64,000 nucleotides of DNA, taken from the NCBI GenBank assembly GCA_023450935.1, contig JAEXGH010000017.1:1-64000 (forward strand), written 5' to 3'. Positions 1 through 8,691 of the stretch are shown here, piece after piece (within the stretch, counting starts at the first letter, position 1; every line of letters begins with the position of its first letter). This DNA comes from Verrucomicrobiota bacterium. GTDB lineage: Bacteria > Verrucomicrobiota > Verrucomicrobiia > Opitutales > Intestinicryptomonadaceae. The notes beneath the pieces are model-generated. The model ran no database searches, was not told the origin of the DNA, and saw nothing but the letters and a program-made list of their open reading frames with translations. Both the position numbers and the translations under genes were made by a program.

Positions 1-340
1 GGGAGAATAAAACACGAAGTGTTTTACCCGTAGGGCGACCACGTTTACGTGGGAAGCTTTGCCGTAGGCAAAGAGCCGAGCGAAGCGAGTGCCGAGACAT
101 TTGTGAAACAAATGCGAGTTCAAAACAGCGCGGATTTTGCGAAGCAAAACCAAGCGAGCGAGTTCAATCCGAAACAAACCAAATTCAAGCGAAGCGCGAA
201 TGAGCGTTGCGAAGCAACGACCCCGAACGAAGCGAGTGGGCGAGACGGTTTGCGAATGCAAACGCGAGTCAATGATGCCCGAGAGCGTTTCTTGCGGCGG
301 CTTTAATAATCAACGGCGATTGAACAGAGTTCAATCGCCG
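1..340. repeat. Array of short perfect hairpins with mostly GAA/GTA loops
   Basis: At least nine small inverted repeats follow one another here: 8-26 (8-bp stem, loop GAA), 27-35 (loop GTA), 39-52, 57-73 (7-bp stem, loop GTA), 98-114 (7-bp stem, loop GAA), 135-149 (loop GAA), 205-219 (loop GAA), 248-263 (loop GAAT) and 314-340 (12-bp perfect stem, loop AGA). Linkers are rich in GCGAAGCGAG-type words. Positions 51-98 recur inverted at 6696-6743 with 46 of 48 bases equal. A second outer pair, 294-303 with 356-365, encloses the last hairpin. The low-complexity reading frame across 49-306 is a by-product of the array. Function is unknown; intergenic REP-type repeats are the nearest known analogue. 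Confidence 0.75.
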
Positions 341-392
341 CAACCTTAAGATATAGAAGCCGCCGCCGAAAGAAACGCGTCCTCGCGCTTTT

Positions 393-1382
393 TTAGCGGC
401 GGGCTGGGAGATTCGCCTTAACTATGGCGGCGTATTTTGCCACGCCGCGCGCTATTGCGTTGGCCACGCGCTGGCGGTATTCAGCCTTGGCGAGGTTCAG
501 GCATTCGGCGTTGTTGGAGAGAAAGCCGACTTCCACCAAACATGCAGGCATATTCGCCGTGCGCAACACCGCAAAACGGGCGCGGCGCGCGCCCCTGTCG
601 TCGGCGTCGAGCGAATCGACGAGGGATTTTTGAATGTTGAAAGAAAGCGATTGGCTCCAGCCGTCAACGTTGTTGCCTGGATAGGCTACGGTGTCCGCTT
701 TGCGGAGTTTCGCCGAAGAACTCGACGGCAGCCAGACGGGCGTGAGCGCGTATGTCTCCACTCCCCTGACCGATTTGTTTTCGGCGGAGTTGCTGTGGAC
801 GCTTATGAACAGGTCGGCGGCTCGCTTGTTGGCTATAATGGGGCGGTTTTCGAGGTCGATGAAAACGTCGGTCGTGCGCGTGTATGATACCTTGTAGCCT
901 AGCTTGCGCAGGGCCGCGCCCAGACGCAGCGCGATGTCGAGATTCACGCGCTTTTCGGCAACACCGTATCTTTTGTTTTGCGCGCCGATGTCCTTGCCGC
1001 CGTGCCCCGCGTCTATTACAATGTGGAACGGACGTCGGGGGGCGGGCAGTTGGTGCGGGAACAAAACGGGGGCGAGGTTCTTGTAGGCGTCGAGCTTTGA
1101 CAGAAGCAGCATACCCTTTTTCGCGGCAATCGGATGCCCCAGACTGACGTAGTAGCCGTTGACTTTCGCAACCCTGCTGTTTATTTCGAAAACTATGTTC
1201 GTGTATTTGTTGAACGCCGACATTTTTTTGCCGCGCTCGAGCGTTTTAAACTTCAGCCCGAAAATCCGCGCATACTGCGAAACGCTTATGTATTCTATGC
1301 CGCCTATATCAAGCGCGAAAAGTCCGGTTGTCGAGAGCAGCAACCAGACCGTAATTGCGATAAATGAACGGCGCGAAAGCAC
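393..1382 (-). CDS. N-acetylmuramoyl-L-alanine amidase (Amidase_3), exported
   Basis: This 329-residue protein has an N-terminal signal peptide (about 1-24), a short domain resembling the copper-amine-oxidase-like N-terminal repeat seen in some amidases (about 30-110), and a C-terminal Amidase_3 zinc domain (about 118-320). Zinc ligands are visible as IDAGHGG (H127), E143 and SVHSNS (H196); the catalytic glutamate is E284 in CLVEVGFLSN. The family cleaves the bond between the sugar and the stem peptide of peptidoglycan in the periplasm during cell separation. Its ATG lies four bases behind the infC stop, so the two are probably co-transcribed and translationally coupled. No AMIN domain is evident. 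The family call is firm; the exact physiological role is inferred. Confidence 0.9.
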   Translation of the reverse strand: MLSRRSFIAITVWLLLSTTGLFALDIGGIEYISVSQYARIFGLKFKTLERGKKMSAFNKYTNIVFEINSRVAKVNGYYVSLGHPIAAKKGMLLLSKLDAYKNLAPVLFPHQLPAPRRPFHIVIDAGHGGKDIGAQNKRYGVAEKRVNLDIALRLGAALRKLGYKVSYTRTTDVFIDLENRPIIANKRAADLFISVHSNSAENKSVRGVETYALTPVWLPSSSSAKLRKADTVAYPGNNVDGWSQSLSFNIQKSLVDSLDADDRGARRARFAVLRTANMPACLVEVGFLSNNAECLNLAKAEYRQRVANAIARGVAKYAAIVKANLPARR

Positions 1383-1386
1383 GGTT

Positions 1387-2034
1387 TTATTCTTCGTCGG
1401 AATCGTCGGAGGGAATGTCGTCGGCGTCCTTTGAGTATTTCAGTTTGCGCTGGTTTTGCGCTACGGGAGAAAGCGAAACGTTGATGTTTCTGCCCATGAG
1501 TTTGGGCTCAGAGTCTGCGTGCCCGATGTGCTTTAGGTCTTCGATTGCGCGGTTGACCGCCTCGAACGCCTTGTCTTTGAACTCCATTTCGCGTCCGCGC
1601 ATCATGAGGGTAATTTTGAGCTTGTTGCCTTGAAAGAGGAATTTTTCGGCGTTGCGGATTTTCGTCATGAAGTCGTTCATTTCAATCATCGGGCGGAGCT
1701 TGATTTCCTTGACCTTTACCGTTGCGACCTTGTGCGACTTCTGTTTTTTCGACTCCTCATACATATACTTCCCGTAGTCGAGTATTCTGCAAACGGGCGG
1801 TTCTGCCGTGGGCGATACCTCCAGCAAGTCCAAGCCCTGTCTGCGCGCTATCGCCAACGCCTCCTGCGGCGTCATGATTCCGAGTTGCCCGCCGTCGGGC
1901 CCGATTACCCTTATGCGGGGCGCCCTGATTCTTTCGTTTCTTCTCGGCCCGAAGTTGCGTCCGCCTCTGTTGTAGGGTTTGTTTCCGTTTGATTTAGTGC
2001 CGTTGTAGCTGCTGAAGGGTCTGTTGTTTGTCAT
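1387..2034 (-). CDS. infC: Translation initiation factor IF-3
   Basis: The product has 215 residues. The N-terminal domain (RIRAPRIRVIGPDGGQLGIM) and C-terminal domain (VKEIKLRP, then MMRGREMEF) carry the standard IF-3 signatures. IF-3 binds the 30S subunit, prevents premature subunit joining and checks the start codon and initiator tRNA. The protein has a basic, Asn/Gly/Arg-rich extension of about 35 residues before the core and an acidic tail (DDIPSDDSDEE), which makes it longer than the roughly 180-residue E. coli protein. The start used here is ATG; the unusual AUU start known from many infC genes was not needed to explain the frame. No clear Shine-Dalgarno sequence precedes it. The usual rpmI-rplT partners are not downstream. 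Confidence 0.96.
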   Translation of the reverse strand: MTNNRPFSSYNGTKSNGNKPYNRGGRNFGPRRNERIRAPRIRVIGPDGGQLGIMTPQEALAIARRQGLDLLEVSPTAEPPVCRILDYGKYMYEESKKQKSHKVATVKVKEIKLRPMIEMNDFMTKIRNAEKFLFQGNKLKITLMMRGREMEFKDKAFEAVNRAIEDLKHIGHADSEPKLMGRNINVSLSPVAQNQRKLKYSKDADDIPSDDSDEE

Positions 2035-2103
2035 TAACTATATATGTATTTTTTTTGTGATGTGCGCCTTATAGAATATGATATTTGAAAAAACTTCAAT
2101 ATT

Positions 2104-3390
2104 TTAATCGGAATTTTTTAGGCGTTGTATGTTCGCCCCGAGCTGGGCGAGCTTGCCGTCCATATTTTCGTAGCCGCGGTCGAGATGGTAGATGCGGTTT
2201 ATGCGCGTCTGCCCCTCCGCCGCCAGAGCGGCAATCACCAACGCCGCCGACGCGCGCAAATCGCTTGCCATAACGGGCGCGCCCGAAAGTTTTGTCCTGC
2301 CGCGGAAGATTGCGCTTGCGCCCTCGCGCGAGATGTCCGCGCCCATTCGGCAAAGTTCGGGCACATACATGAAACGTTCGGGATAGATGCGCTCTGTGAT
2401 GATTGAAATTCCGTCGGCTTGTGTCGCCAGCGCGCCGAGCTGCGCCTGAACGTCGGTCGGGATTCCGGGGTAGGGAAGGGTTGTGGCCTCAATCGGCAGA
2501 ATTTGCGCGTTTGTTGCGTCGGCGAAAATCGCGTTGCCGCCCTTTGCCTCCACTGGGCAGCCCGCCTTTTCGAGCGCGTCGATAACCGAGCTTAAATGAC
2601 GCTTTTGCGCGCCCTTTACAAGCACTTTTCCGCGCGTTGCAAACGTCGAAATAAGCCACGTTGCCGCCTCTATTCTGTCGGGCAGAACCGAGTGCTCCAC
2701 GCCGCCGAGCCGCGGCACGCCCGTGATTGTTATTGTTGGCGAACCCGCGCCCTCTATAAGCGCGCCCATTTTCACGAGCATTTTGCACAGGTCGGCAATT
2801 TCGGGTTCGCACGCGGCGTATTCCACCACGGTTGTTCCGACCGCCAAAACCGCCGCCATGATTATGTTCGCCGTTCCCGTAACCGTGCTTCCGTAGCGGC
2901 CGCCCAAGTAGACCGTTCCCCCCCGCATTCTGCGGGCGTCTACGCAAATGTAGCCCTTGTCGATTTCCACCGAGCAGTTCAACGCGCGCATTCCCTTCAG
3001 GTGCAAATCGACGGGGCGCGCGCCGATAACGCACCCACCCGGCATTGAAACCTGCGCCTTTTTCAGACGCGCCGAAAGCGGCCCCAGCAGGCAGATACTT
3101 GCGCGCATTTTCCGCACAAGCTCATACGGGGCCAGCGGCGAAACGTCTTTCGCCTGAATTGTCCAGACTCCCTTTGCGGTGTTTTCAACTTCCGCGCCCA
3201 CCGCCGCGAGGATTTCCGCCATAAACCTGACATCGCTCAGGTCGGGGACGTTTTTGAGCACGCATTTTTCGTCGGTAAGCAGAGCCGCCGCGAACATCGG
3301 CAGGCACGCGTTTTTTGCGCCCGACACCGAAACTTCGCCCTCAAGGGGACGGCCTCCCTCAATTAAAAGTGAATCCATTATGCGCCACAC
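2104..3390 (-). CDS. murA: UDP-N-acetylglucosamine 1-carboxyvinyltransferase
   Basis: MurA transfers enolpyruvate from PEP to UDP-GlcNAc, the first committed step of peptidoglycan synthesis in the cytoplasm. The 428-residue frame shows the typical start (LEGEVSVSGAKNACLPMFAA) and the catalytic loop PGGCVIGARPVDLH with Cys120, the residue alkylated by fosfomycin, so the Asp-type natural resistance form is not predicted. The GTG at 3390 is chosen because an AGGGGA motif lies about seven bases upstream; an ATG at 3378 is an alternative that would sit about 19 bases from that motif. The gene is separated from infC by about 70 bases and reads in the same direction. Confidence 0.96.
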   Translation of the reverse strand: MWRIMDSLLIEGGRPLEGEVSVSGAKNACLPMFAAALLTDEKCVLKNVPDLSDVRFMAEILAAVGAEVENTAKGVWTIQAKDVSPLAPYELVRKMRASICLLGPLSARLKKAQVSMPGGCVIGARPVDLHLKGMRALNCSVEIDKGYICVDARRMRGGTVYLGGRYGSTVTGTANIIMAAVLAVGTTVVEYAACEPEIADLCKMLVKMGALIEGAGSPTITITGVPRLGGVEHSVLPDRIEAATWLISTFATRGKVLVKGAQKRHLSSVIDALEKAGCPVEAKGGNAIFADATNAQILPIEATTLPYPGIPTDVQAQLGALATQADGISIITERIYPERFMYVPELCRMGADISREGASAIFRGRTKLSGAPVMASDLRASAALVIAALAAEGQTRINRIYHLDRGYENMDGKLAQLGANIQRLKNSD

Positions 3391-4112
3391 TTATCTTTCC
3401 CCTCTTCGCCCGTCAACTAAAAAACATATGGGGGCGACGCCTCGGTAGTGAATTAAAAAGCGGAGCAACTTACCTATATTTAATAATAAAACCGTAACAG
3501 AGGTGTCGCCCTCACAAGTTTTCAAAAACTTGAGAGGTGGTAATGCGGGCGGATTATAAATAAAAGCTCATGTTCGCTCGCGTTTGGGTTCGAATCAACT
3601 CTGTGTCCCGTAAAAAAATAATGAGGTTTGAGCGAAAAGTTGGCTTTTCAAGGCGTAGCGGGCTTAACGCCCGTGAGTCCGCAGAAAAACCAACTTTTCG
3701 ACAAAAGCAATGCGGGCTTCTATAAATTCGGTAGTTCAACTAAAAATTCTTCTTGCTCGCCCGCATTGCGTCCTCAGTGTTTTTCAAAAAAACTTACGAG
3801 GCGTGAGCTTAGGGAGGATTTTGTGAGCGGTGGGATAGTGCTTGGGCACAGACCACCCGAACAAAACCTCCATAAGCCGCGAGACGCCTCTTTTTCGAAT
3901 CTAAAAACAGAGGCGGATTGCCTATGGCAACCGCCATTACTTTTTATTTTATAAAATATTCGTAACAGAGGCGTCGCCCTCGTAAGTTTTCCAAGTTTTT
4001 TCTTGCAAATTTCTTGGGGTGGGGGGTAATTTGTGCAATATCTATTTATGAGGAGGTAGGAGAATATCAAGAAATCCGGTGTAATTACATGTAGCTACAG
4101 GAAAGTGAAACT
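3391..4112. other. Repeat-rich intergenic region with no gene seen
   Basis: This 720-base spacer between the divergent murA and PEP-CTERM genes holds several inverted repeats and no convincing coding frame. An outer pair, 3429-3440 with 3502-3513, shares GGGCGAC(G/A)CCTC; a hairpin at 3509-3536 pairs around CAAGTTTT. CGAAAAGTTGG at 3633-3643 pairs with 3690-3700 and encloses a smaller GCGGGC/GCCCG hairpin. GGCGG-A-TTGCC at 3912-3921 pairs with 3924-3935, matching the palindromes at 6.8 and 40.8 kb. A motif starting CGTAACAGAGG(T/C)GTCGCCC at about 3492 recurs at about 3961. The last 100 bases presumably carry the promoter of the gene at 4113. Confidence 0.6.
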
Positions 4113-6413
4113 ATGAAGAATATAATAATGACATTGTGTGTTGCGGCTTTTGCAAGCACATTATCGGCGGCGGAGGTAGGCATCTCCAACGTCGATCTCA
4201 ACAGTTCGAATGCGTCGAATGCCGACATTTCGACCTATTATAAATGGGTTACTCCCAGAGAGGGCGATCCATCTACTCAGGACGTTATCGCCTCCAACGC
4301 AACAATCAACTATACCGAAAGCGACCTTGCGCTCGTTGCAAACCGTGCCGCACGCGACTTCACGGGCGGCACGATAAACCTCGCTGCGGGCACGACCAAC
4401 AACTTTCTGTATGTCGGCTGGACAAGCTCCGCGCGCAACTCTTTGGGTTTTTCCAATACAGTAATCAACGGCGGCGATACGTCTTCGCAGTTGACTCTTT
4501 CGGGATATTCCGACGGCACATACAATGCGGGATACTTCCGTATGATTCTCTCCTCTGGTGCGAACCTCACAATCAACAAGGCGCAGGTTACGCTTACGGA
4601 CGTAGACATCTACTATGATAATGGCATCAAGAACGCCACAATCGCCGTCAACGAAGGCGGTGTGATCAACTACAACATAGGGTCGTTGTATAACAAGTCA
4701 TACGAGGTTGACACTACTCTCGGGGTTACGTTTGCCTCGAATGACGGCACGGGCAAGGTTTCCTTCGGAGACAGCGCATTCTTGAACAATATTACCTTCA
4801 ACAATATCAAGATTGACTATGCAGACGGCGCGTCATTCTCGGGCACGACAACGGTTAAGGGAATGAGGTGGACGCTGGACAGAAACGTTTCGTTCGAAAA
4901 ACTCGTTACGGGCGACATCACTGCCGTTAAAGGGAGCAACGCAACGATGTCTCTCGCGGGCGGTTCAATCGCCAATGTCGAGCTTAACGAAAATACCCTT
5001 GAAATAACGGGCGATGTCACTTCTTCGATGCGTGTTTCGGGCGGTAATTTGACTATTGCCGCCGGGGCGACGTTTACCTCCAAAAACGGCTCCAACAACA
5101 TCAGCAAACTTAATATGGCAGCGGGTTCTACGTTCAATGCGGCGTCTACGGGAATTGGCGGCGTAACGTTGCGCCGCGATAGCAACATCGATGGCTCGCT
5201 GATTATTGCGGGCGGCAGAGGCTCGGGAATCGACTCCGACACCTACACGTTTGCCATTAACAATGTCAGGACTACATTCGGCGCAAACGCCTCGGTTGAC
5301 CAGCAGAAATACAGCGACGTTCAGGGCGCGTGGGTTTCGGGCACAAACGCAAATGTAAGTTCGTCTTCCGCCGCGGGCGCGTTGAAGTTCGCGAACATCG
5401 TCCAGCTTGGCGGCGGCGCAACGCTCAACCTCAATTCGACCGACGCGTGGATTTCGGGATACGCTCCCGAAGCGGGTTCGGCAACCTCGCAGGGCGGCTC
5501 GACTTTTGCGATTGTAGACCACCTCAACCCGACAGTCGCAACGTCGGCTACAATCAACGTAAACGCCACCAACAACATCGGCAAGTTCGACCTCATAAAC
5601 AAATCCAAGTTGCAGGTGAACGTAAATTCGGGCGTCTTTACGCTCAACGACGTTTCCGAATCGGCGACAATGTCGGCTAAGGTTGCAAACGGCGCATCGT
5701 TCGTCTTCAACGGCGCGACAAACACGCAGATTTCCTCGCTGGTTGTTGAAAACGGCGGTTCGTTCAAGTTCGCGAACGCGAGCAATAATTTGTATATCTT
5801 GGGTGTGTCCTCCGTCTATGCGGCTTCGGGCAGGGAAGTCGATTTCGGCTCTACCGTGCGCGTTGCCGATATGACTATGGCGGGCGACTCAGCCGAAACA
5901 ATCAAGGCCCGAAAAATCATCATCACACAGGGCGGTACACTCAAGCTCGACTCCGAAAACGTAATTGTCAAAACCGGCTACATCAAGGACGGGAAAGCCG
6001 ACGTTTCGCACTTGGCTTCGTGTTTCGACAATACGACCCTCGTGCTCGGAGCGAATCAGGCGTTCGGCGTTCTGGATATCGCTACTGCAACGGGTCTCGA
6101 CAAGACGGTTTTGACAATCATCTTCAACGGCAACAAGCTCTCGTTCGACGCCGTTAGCGGCACTGATACGAAAGACTATCAGCTCAACTTCGAAGAATTT
6201 ACCAGCGGCAATTTTGTCTACACGGGAGACGACACTTCGGTGTTCGACCTCGGCAAGATTCTCGTCAACGGTAAATACACCGCCGACCAGCTCTCTTGGG
6301 CGGGAAGCGCGGGCAACTGGAGCTTGACCTACAACATTCCCGAGCCTTCCACATATGCGGCAATCTTGGGCGGTTTGGCTGTTGCTTTTGCGTTTATGCG
6401 CCGTCGCCGTTAA
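4113..6413 (+). CDS. Secreted autotransporter-like repeat protein with PEP-CTERM anchor
   Basis: This 766-residue protein starts with a signal peptide (about 1-19, ending near STLSAAE). It continues as a long Asn/Ser/Thr/Gly-rich region typical of passenger beta-helices, with recurrent short beta-strand blocks such as NLTINKAQVTL, and ends with a PEP-CTERM sorting signal (about 743-766): PEPSTYAAI, a hydrophobic stretch and a terminal Arg cluster RRRR. PEP-CTERM proteins are exported and processed by an exosortase, and are often linked to exopolysaccharide or the outer surface; no exosortase is in the window. No catalytic domain is recognised. The gene stands alone, with a repeat-rich spacer before it and a strong terminator behind it. 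Its role (adhesion or surface layer) is inferred. Confidence 0.85.
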   Translation: MKNIIMTLCVAAFASTLSAAEVGISNVDLNSSNASNADISTYYKWVTPREGDPSTQDVIASNATINYTESDLALVANRAARDFTGGTINLAAGTTNNFLYVGWTSSARNSLGFSNTVINGGDTSSQLTLSGYSDGTYNAGYFRMILSSGANLTINKAQVTLTDVDIYYDNGIKNATIAVNEGGVINYNIGSLYNKSYEVDTTLGVTFASNDGTGKVSFGDSAFLNNITFNNIKIDYADGASFSGTTTVKGMRWTLDRNVSFEKLVTGDITAVKGSNATMSLAGGSIANVELNENTLEITGDVTSSMRVSGGNLTIAAGATFTSKNGSNNISKLNMAAGSTFNAASTGIGGVTLRRDSNIDGSLIIAGGRGSGIDSDTYTFAINNVRTTFGANASVDQQKYSDVQGAWVSGTNANVSSSSAAGALKFANIVQLGGGATLNLNSTDAWISGYAPEAGSATSQGGSTFAIVDHLNPTVATSATINVNATNNIGKFDLINKSKLQVNVNSGVFTLNDVSESATMSAKVANGASFVFNGATNTQISSLVVENGGSFKFANASNNLYILGVSSVYAASGREVDFGSTVRVADMTMAGDSAETIKARKIIITQGGTLKLDSENVIVKTGYIKDGKADVSHLASCFDNTTLVLGANQAFGVLDIATATGLDKTVLTIIFNGNKLSFDAVSGTDTKDYQLNFEEFTSGNFVYTGDDTSVFDLGKILVNGKYTADQLSWAGSAGNWSLTYNIPEPSTYAAILGGLAVAFAFMRRRR

Positions 6414-6440
6414 TAAGCGAATTTGACAATTTTTAACCAC

Positions 6441-6470
6441 AAGCCTTTCGGTTTCCGAAAGGCTTTTTTA
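6441..6470 (+). terminator. Rho-independent terminator of the PEP-CTERM gene
   Basis: A perfect 10-bp stem (AGCCTTTCGG at 6442-6451 with CCGAAAGGCT at 6455-6464) with a TTT loop is followed by a T-run, 28 bases after the stop codon. Confidence 0.92.
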
Positions 6471-6481
6471 TGTCTTTTACA

Positions 6482-6596
6482 TTTCCTAAAGTGGCGCGGA
6501 TTGAACTTTGTTCAATGCTGCTTTACTCAAAATTAAAGTTACGACTTTAACCAATAACCAAAGGCGAACGGCTATACCCGCCGCCACTTTAGGAAA
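6482..6596. repeat. 115-bp element with perfect 15-bp terminal inverted repeats
   Basis: TTTCCTAAAGTGGCG at 6482-6496 is the exact reverse complement of 6582-6596. Inside are a hairpin ATTGAAC-TTT-GTTCAAT (6500-6516) and a second small palindrome near 6536-6549. The ends resemble the borders of the elements at 6766-6855 and 40801-41100, which share (C/T)GGCG next to CTTTAGG or CTTTCGG. This looks like a MITE- or REP-type non-coding element. No transposase in the window obviously matches its ends. Confidence 0.75.
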
Positions 6597-6606
6597 ACTA
6601 AAAAAT

Positions 6607-6665
6607 AAAAAACCGCAACCCTTGCGGACTGCGGCTTTTGGTGCTCAGAACGGGATTGAACTCGC
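6607..6665 (-). pseudogene. Broken second copy of the tRNA-Leu 3' end and its terminator
   Basis: The stretch 6607-6656 matches 6872-6921 (tRNA-Leu 3' end, CCA and downstream terminator) at nearly every base, offset by 265. Read on the minus strand it ends GTTCTGAGCACCA like the intact gene, but its T-loop is one base short (TTCAAT instead of a seven-base loop) and the sequence then runs into a hairpin repeat instead of the anticodon arm. It cannot be a working tRNA. The arrangement resembles an attachment-site duplication or a tRNA fragment captured by the repeat family. Confidence 0.75.
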
Positions 6666-6670
6666 GCCTT

Positions 6671-6744
6671 GTTTTTGCGTTGCAAAAACTGCGGCGTCTC
6701 GGCACTCGCTTCGCTCGGCTCTTTGCCTTTGGCAAAGCTTCCCC
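6671..6744. repeat. Inverted copy of the 1-340 hairpin repeat
   Basis: A perfect hairpin GTTTTTGC-GTT-GCAAAAAC lies at 6671-6689. Bases 6696-6743 are the reverse complement of 51-98, differing only at two bases in the loop of the CTTTGCC/GGCAAAG hairpin. The copy abuts the broken tRNA-Leu fragment. Confidence 0.8.
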
Positions 6745-6765
6745 CAAAAGTTTTTTACGTGTTGT

Positions 6766-6855
6766 GAAGTGGCGCAAATTGTCTGAAGCCAATATTGCTT
6801 TGCCTTAATCAAACGACAAAGGCGAATTGCCTACGGCAATCGCCGCCGCTTTAGG
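6766..6855. repeat. Palindrome-bearing intergenic element
   Basis: It starts GAAGTGGCG and ends CGCCGCTTTAGGAA, an imperfect inverted pair like that of 6482-6596. It contains the hairpin GGCG-A-ATTGCC-TAC-GGCAAT-CGCC at 6821-6844, whose TTGCC-TAC-GGCAA core also occurs twice near 40.8 kb and, as TTGCC-TAT-GGCAA, at 3917-3930. Confidence 0.65.
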
Positions 6856-6875
6856 AATTATAAAAAACACAAAAA

Positions 6876-6901
6876 AACCGCAATCCTTGCGGACTGCGGT
6901 T
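6876..6901 (-). terminator. Terminator of tRNA-Leu
   Basis: On the minus strand AACCGCAGTCC (6901 to 6891) pairs with GGATTGCGGTT (6886 to 6876) around GCAA, allowing one G-U pair, and a T-run follows. It begins three bases past the encoded CCA end. Confidence 0.85.
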
Positions 6902-6903
6902 TT

Positions 6904-6988
<85 letters not shown>

Positions 6989-7053
6989 ATTTGAGTTATT
7001 TTTAAGTCGTCCACTATGGCGCGTTTTTTCCGCGAAAGCAAGCAAAATTTTCA

Positions 7054-8391
7054 CTATTTTTTCTTTGCTTTACTTTCGTTTTCTTCGGTTGCATTAACTG
7101 CGCTATTTGCTTCCTGCATTGAAAACAACATGGCGCGCTTGTCGATTACAGTGCGGCGTCCGCTGTCGGATAGCTCAGTTGTTTCCATTCCGCCAAGCGG
7201 CATTTTGATTTCTCCGCTCTTCGGCAGGTAGATTGTGGTGTTGACGTTGAAGTTTTCGAAGTTGCACAATATTCTAAGCGTGTCTTCGCTTATGCGCACA
7301 GCATTGATTTTGTCGCTATTATTTTCGGGCGAAAAGGGGAAGAATTGGGCGTTTTTTATATTCTCGTCTTCCAATTCGAAAAAGCCAACTACAAGTTCAC
7401 GCTCTTCCCCTTTGGCGTTCGCTTTTCTGTATTTGTCTATTTCGCGTTCGCAGACAGCGGGAATGACGGAAAATTCTGCGTCCTCCACCCCCGATTTTAC
7501 TGACACCTTCGCGGGCTCAAACCCTGCGGGCGAAAACGTTCCCATGAATATTTTTACAGAAAGCGTTTCTTTTGCGTTCAAAACTTCCGATTCGAAAGTT
7601 GCGCCGTCTCTGCCGTAAAAGGAGACAGCTTTTGATTCCGCCCCGCCGTCTCTGCCGTCTACAACATCGCCTTTGAGTTCGGCTATCGAGTGGGCGTCGA
7701 GCAGCACAAACACCTTTTCGTCTTTTGCGTCCACAACAAAGGAGTCGCCGAAACTTTTGTTTTTCAGCAGGATTTTCCCGTGCACTTCGTATACGTCGAA
7801 ATCGCTCTGCCCGCAGGTATCGACGCTTAATCCCACTATTTTGCCGCTTTTGAAGGCTATGCGCCTGTCGTATTCGGGGCACATTGCCGGAAGGCGTTTA
7901 AACTGCATTAGACATTCGGGCGAAGTCGGAAGCGTGCGGTTTTTCCAAGTATTCATTGCAACCGCGGCTTGTGCGGCGAACACCGCAACGGCTACCGCGC
8001 CCGCCAAAATGAACCCGACGGCAAATTCGCACGCAGCCGCAATTTTCGATGTCTTATTTCCCCTGCTTCCCGAGTATGCAAAAAAGCCGGCAACCAAAAT
8101 AACGAACGGTATTGCCGTCGTTATCGGCAGCCAAAATGCAGCGGAATTGTGGCGGAATTTTTGCGACAAAAGCGACACCGCAAAGAAAGCCGCAAGCAAA
8201 ACAGCCGCCATTACCGCGAAAGATATTGTCGATTTTTTCAGCACACGCGCTAAAAAGCCGTCCGAGTTTTTCATCAGCACGCGCGCCGAAACCGAAATCA
8301 ACGCAAGCGCGGCTATGGGGATTGCTATCGGCTGTCCCAGAGCGAAAATGAACGCGAGCGCAAGAGCGAAAAACGAAATTGCAAAAATCAT
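7054..8391 (-). CDS. Unknown protein, N-terminal membrane segments and large soluble tail
   Basis: The 445-residue product is not recognised. The ATG at 8391 is chosen because AAGGAGA sits about eight bases upstream; a longer frame to 8463 lacks such a site. Residues 1-150 contain about four or five hydrophobic segments (for example FAISFFALALAFIFALG and ILAGAVAVAVFAAQAAVAM). From about residue 165 the chain is hydrophilic and beta-rich, with Cys in SPECLMQF, AMCPEYD and DTCGQSD. It ends in a lysine-rich tail (ESKAKKK). The gene stands alone between tRNA-Leu and the divergent MFS transporter. A membrane-anchored envelope protein is the most that can be said. Confidence 0.65.
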   Translation of the reverse strand: MIFAISFFALALAFIFALGQPIAIPIAALALISVSARVLMKNSDGFLARVLKKSTISFAVMAAVLLAAFFAVSLLSQKFRHNSAAFWLPITTAIPFVILVAGFFAYSGSRGNKTSKIAAACEFAVGFILAGAVAVAVFAAQAAVAMNTWKNRTLPTSPECLMQFKRLPAMCPEYDRRIAFKSGKIVGLSVDTCGQSDFDVYEVHGKILLKNKSFGDSFVVDAKDEKVFVLLDAHSIAELKGDVVDGRDGGAESKAVSFYGRDGATFESEVLNAKETLSVKIFMGTFSPAGFEPAKVSVKSGVEDAEFSVIPAVCEREIDKYRKANAKGEERELVVGFFELEDENIKNAQFFPFSPENNSDKINAVRISEDTLRILCNFENFNVNTTIYLPKSGEIKMPLGGMETTELSDSGRRTVIDKRAMLFSMQEANSAVNATEENESKAKKK

Positions 8392-8550
8392 GGACGCTTC
8401 TCCTTTATCGATTGTTAATCTCCAAACCGCCCGAAAGCTAACCCCAAAGAATTGTTCGGTCAAGTATTTTACGCGGCAAAATTGGAGTCATAGGAGGCTG
8501 AGATGGGAGGGCGGGCGCGGGTATACTCAACTGTCAAGTTAAGATTTTTT

Positions 8551-8579
8551 TTGACATTTGTTTTTCGCGAAAATAGTGT
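8551..8579 (+). promoter_or_regulatory. Probable sigma-70 type promoter of the MFS gene
   Basis: A consensus -35 TTGACA (8551-8556) is followed after 17 bases by TAGTGT (8574-8579), a weak -10. The gene starts 112 bases downstream. Confidence 0.45.
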
Positions 8580-8691
8580 CTCATTCAGAAATAAAGGGCA
8601 ATGTTTGAACGGTTTTCTCTTCGGGATTTCGTTTGCCGCGTTTTGATTGGGAACGGTTGTTCCCGATATTTTTTAACAGGAGGATTGAATT

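Noticed and set aside
49..306. 85-codon open frame at the window start
   Set aside because: The frame is produced by the hairpin array (stems and linkers repeat in DNA, not in protein), has no family likeness and no ribosome site.
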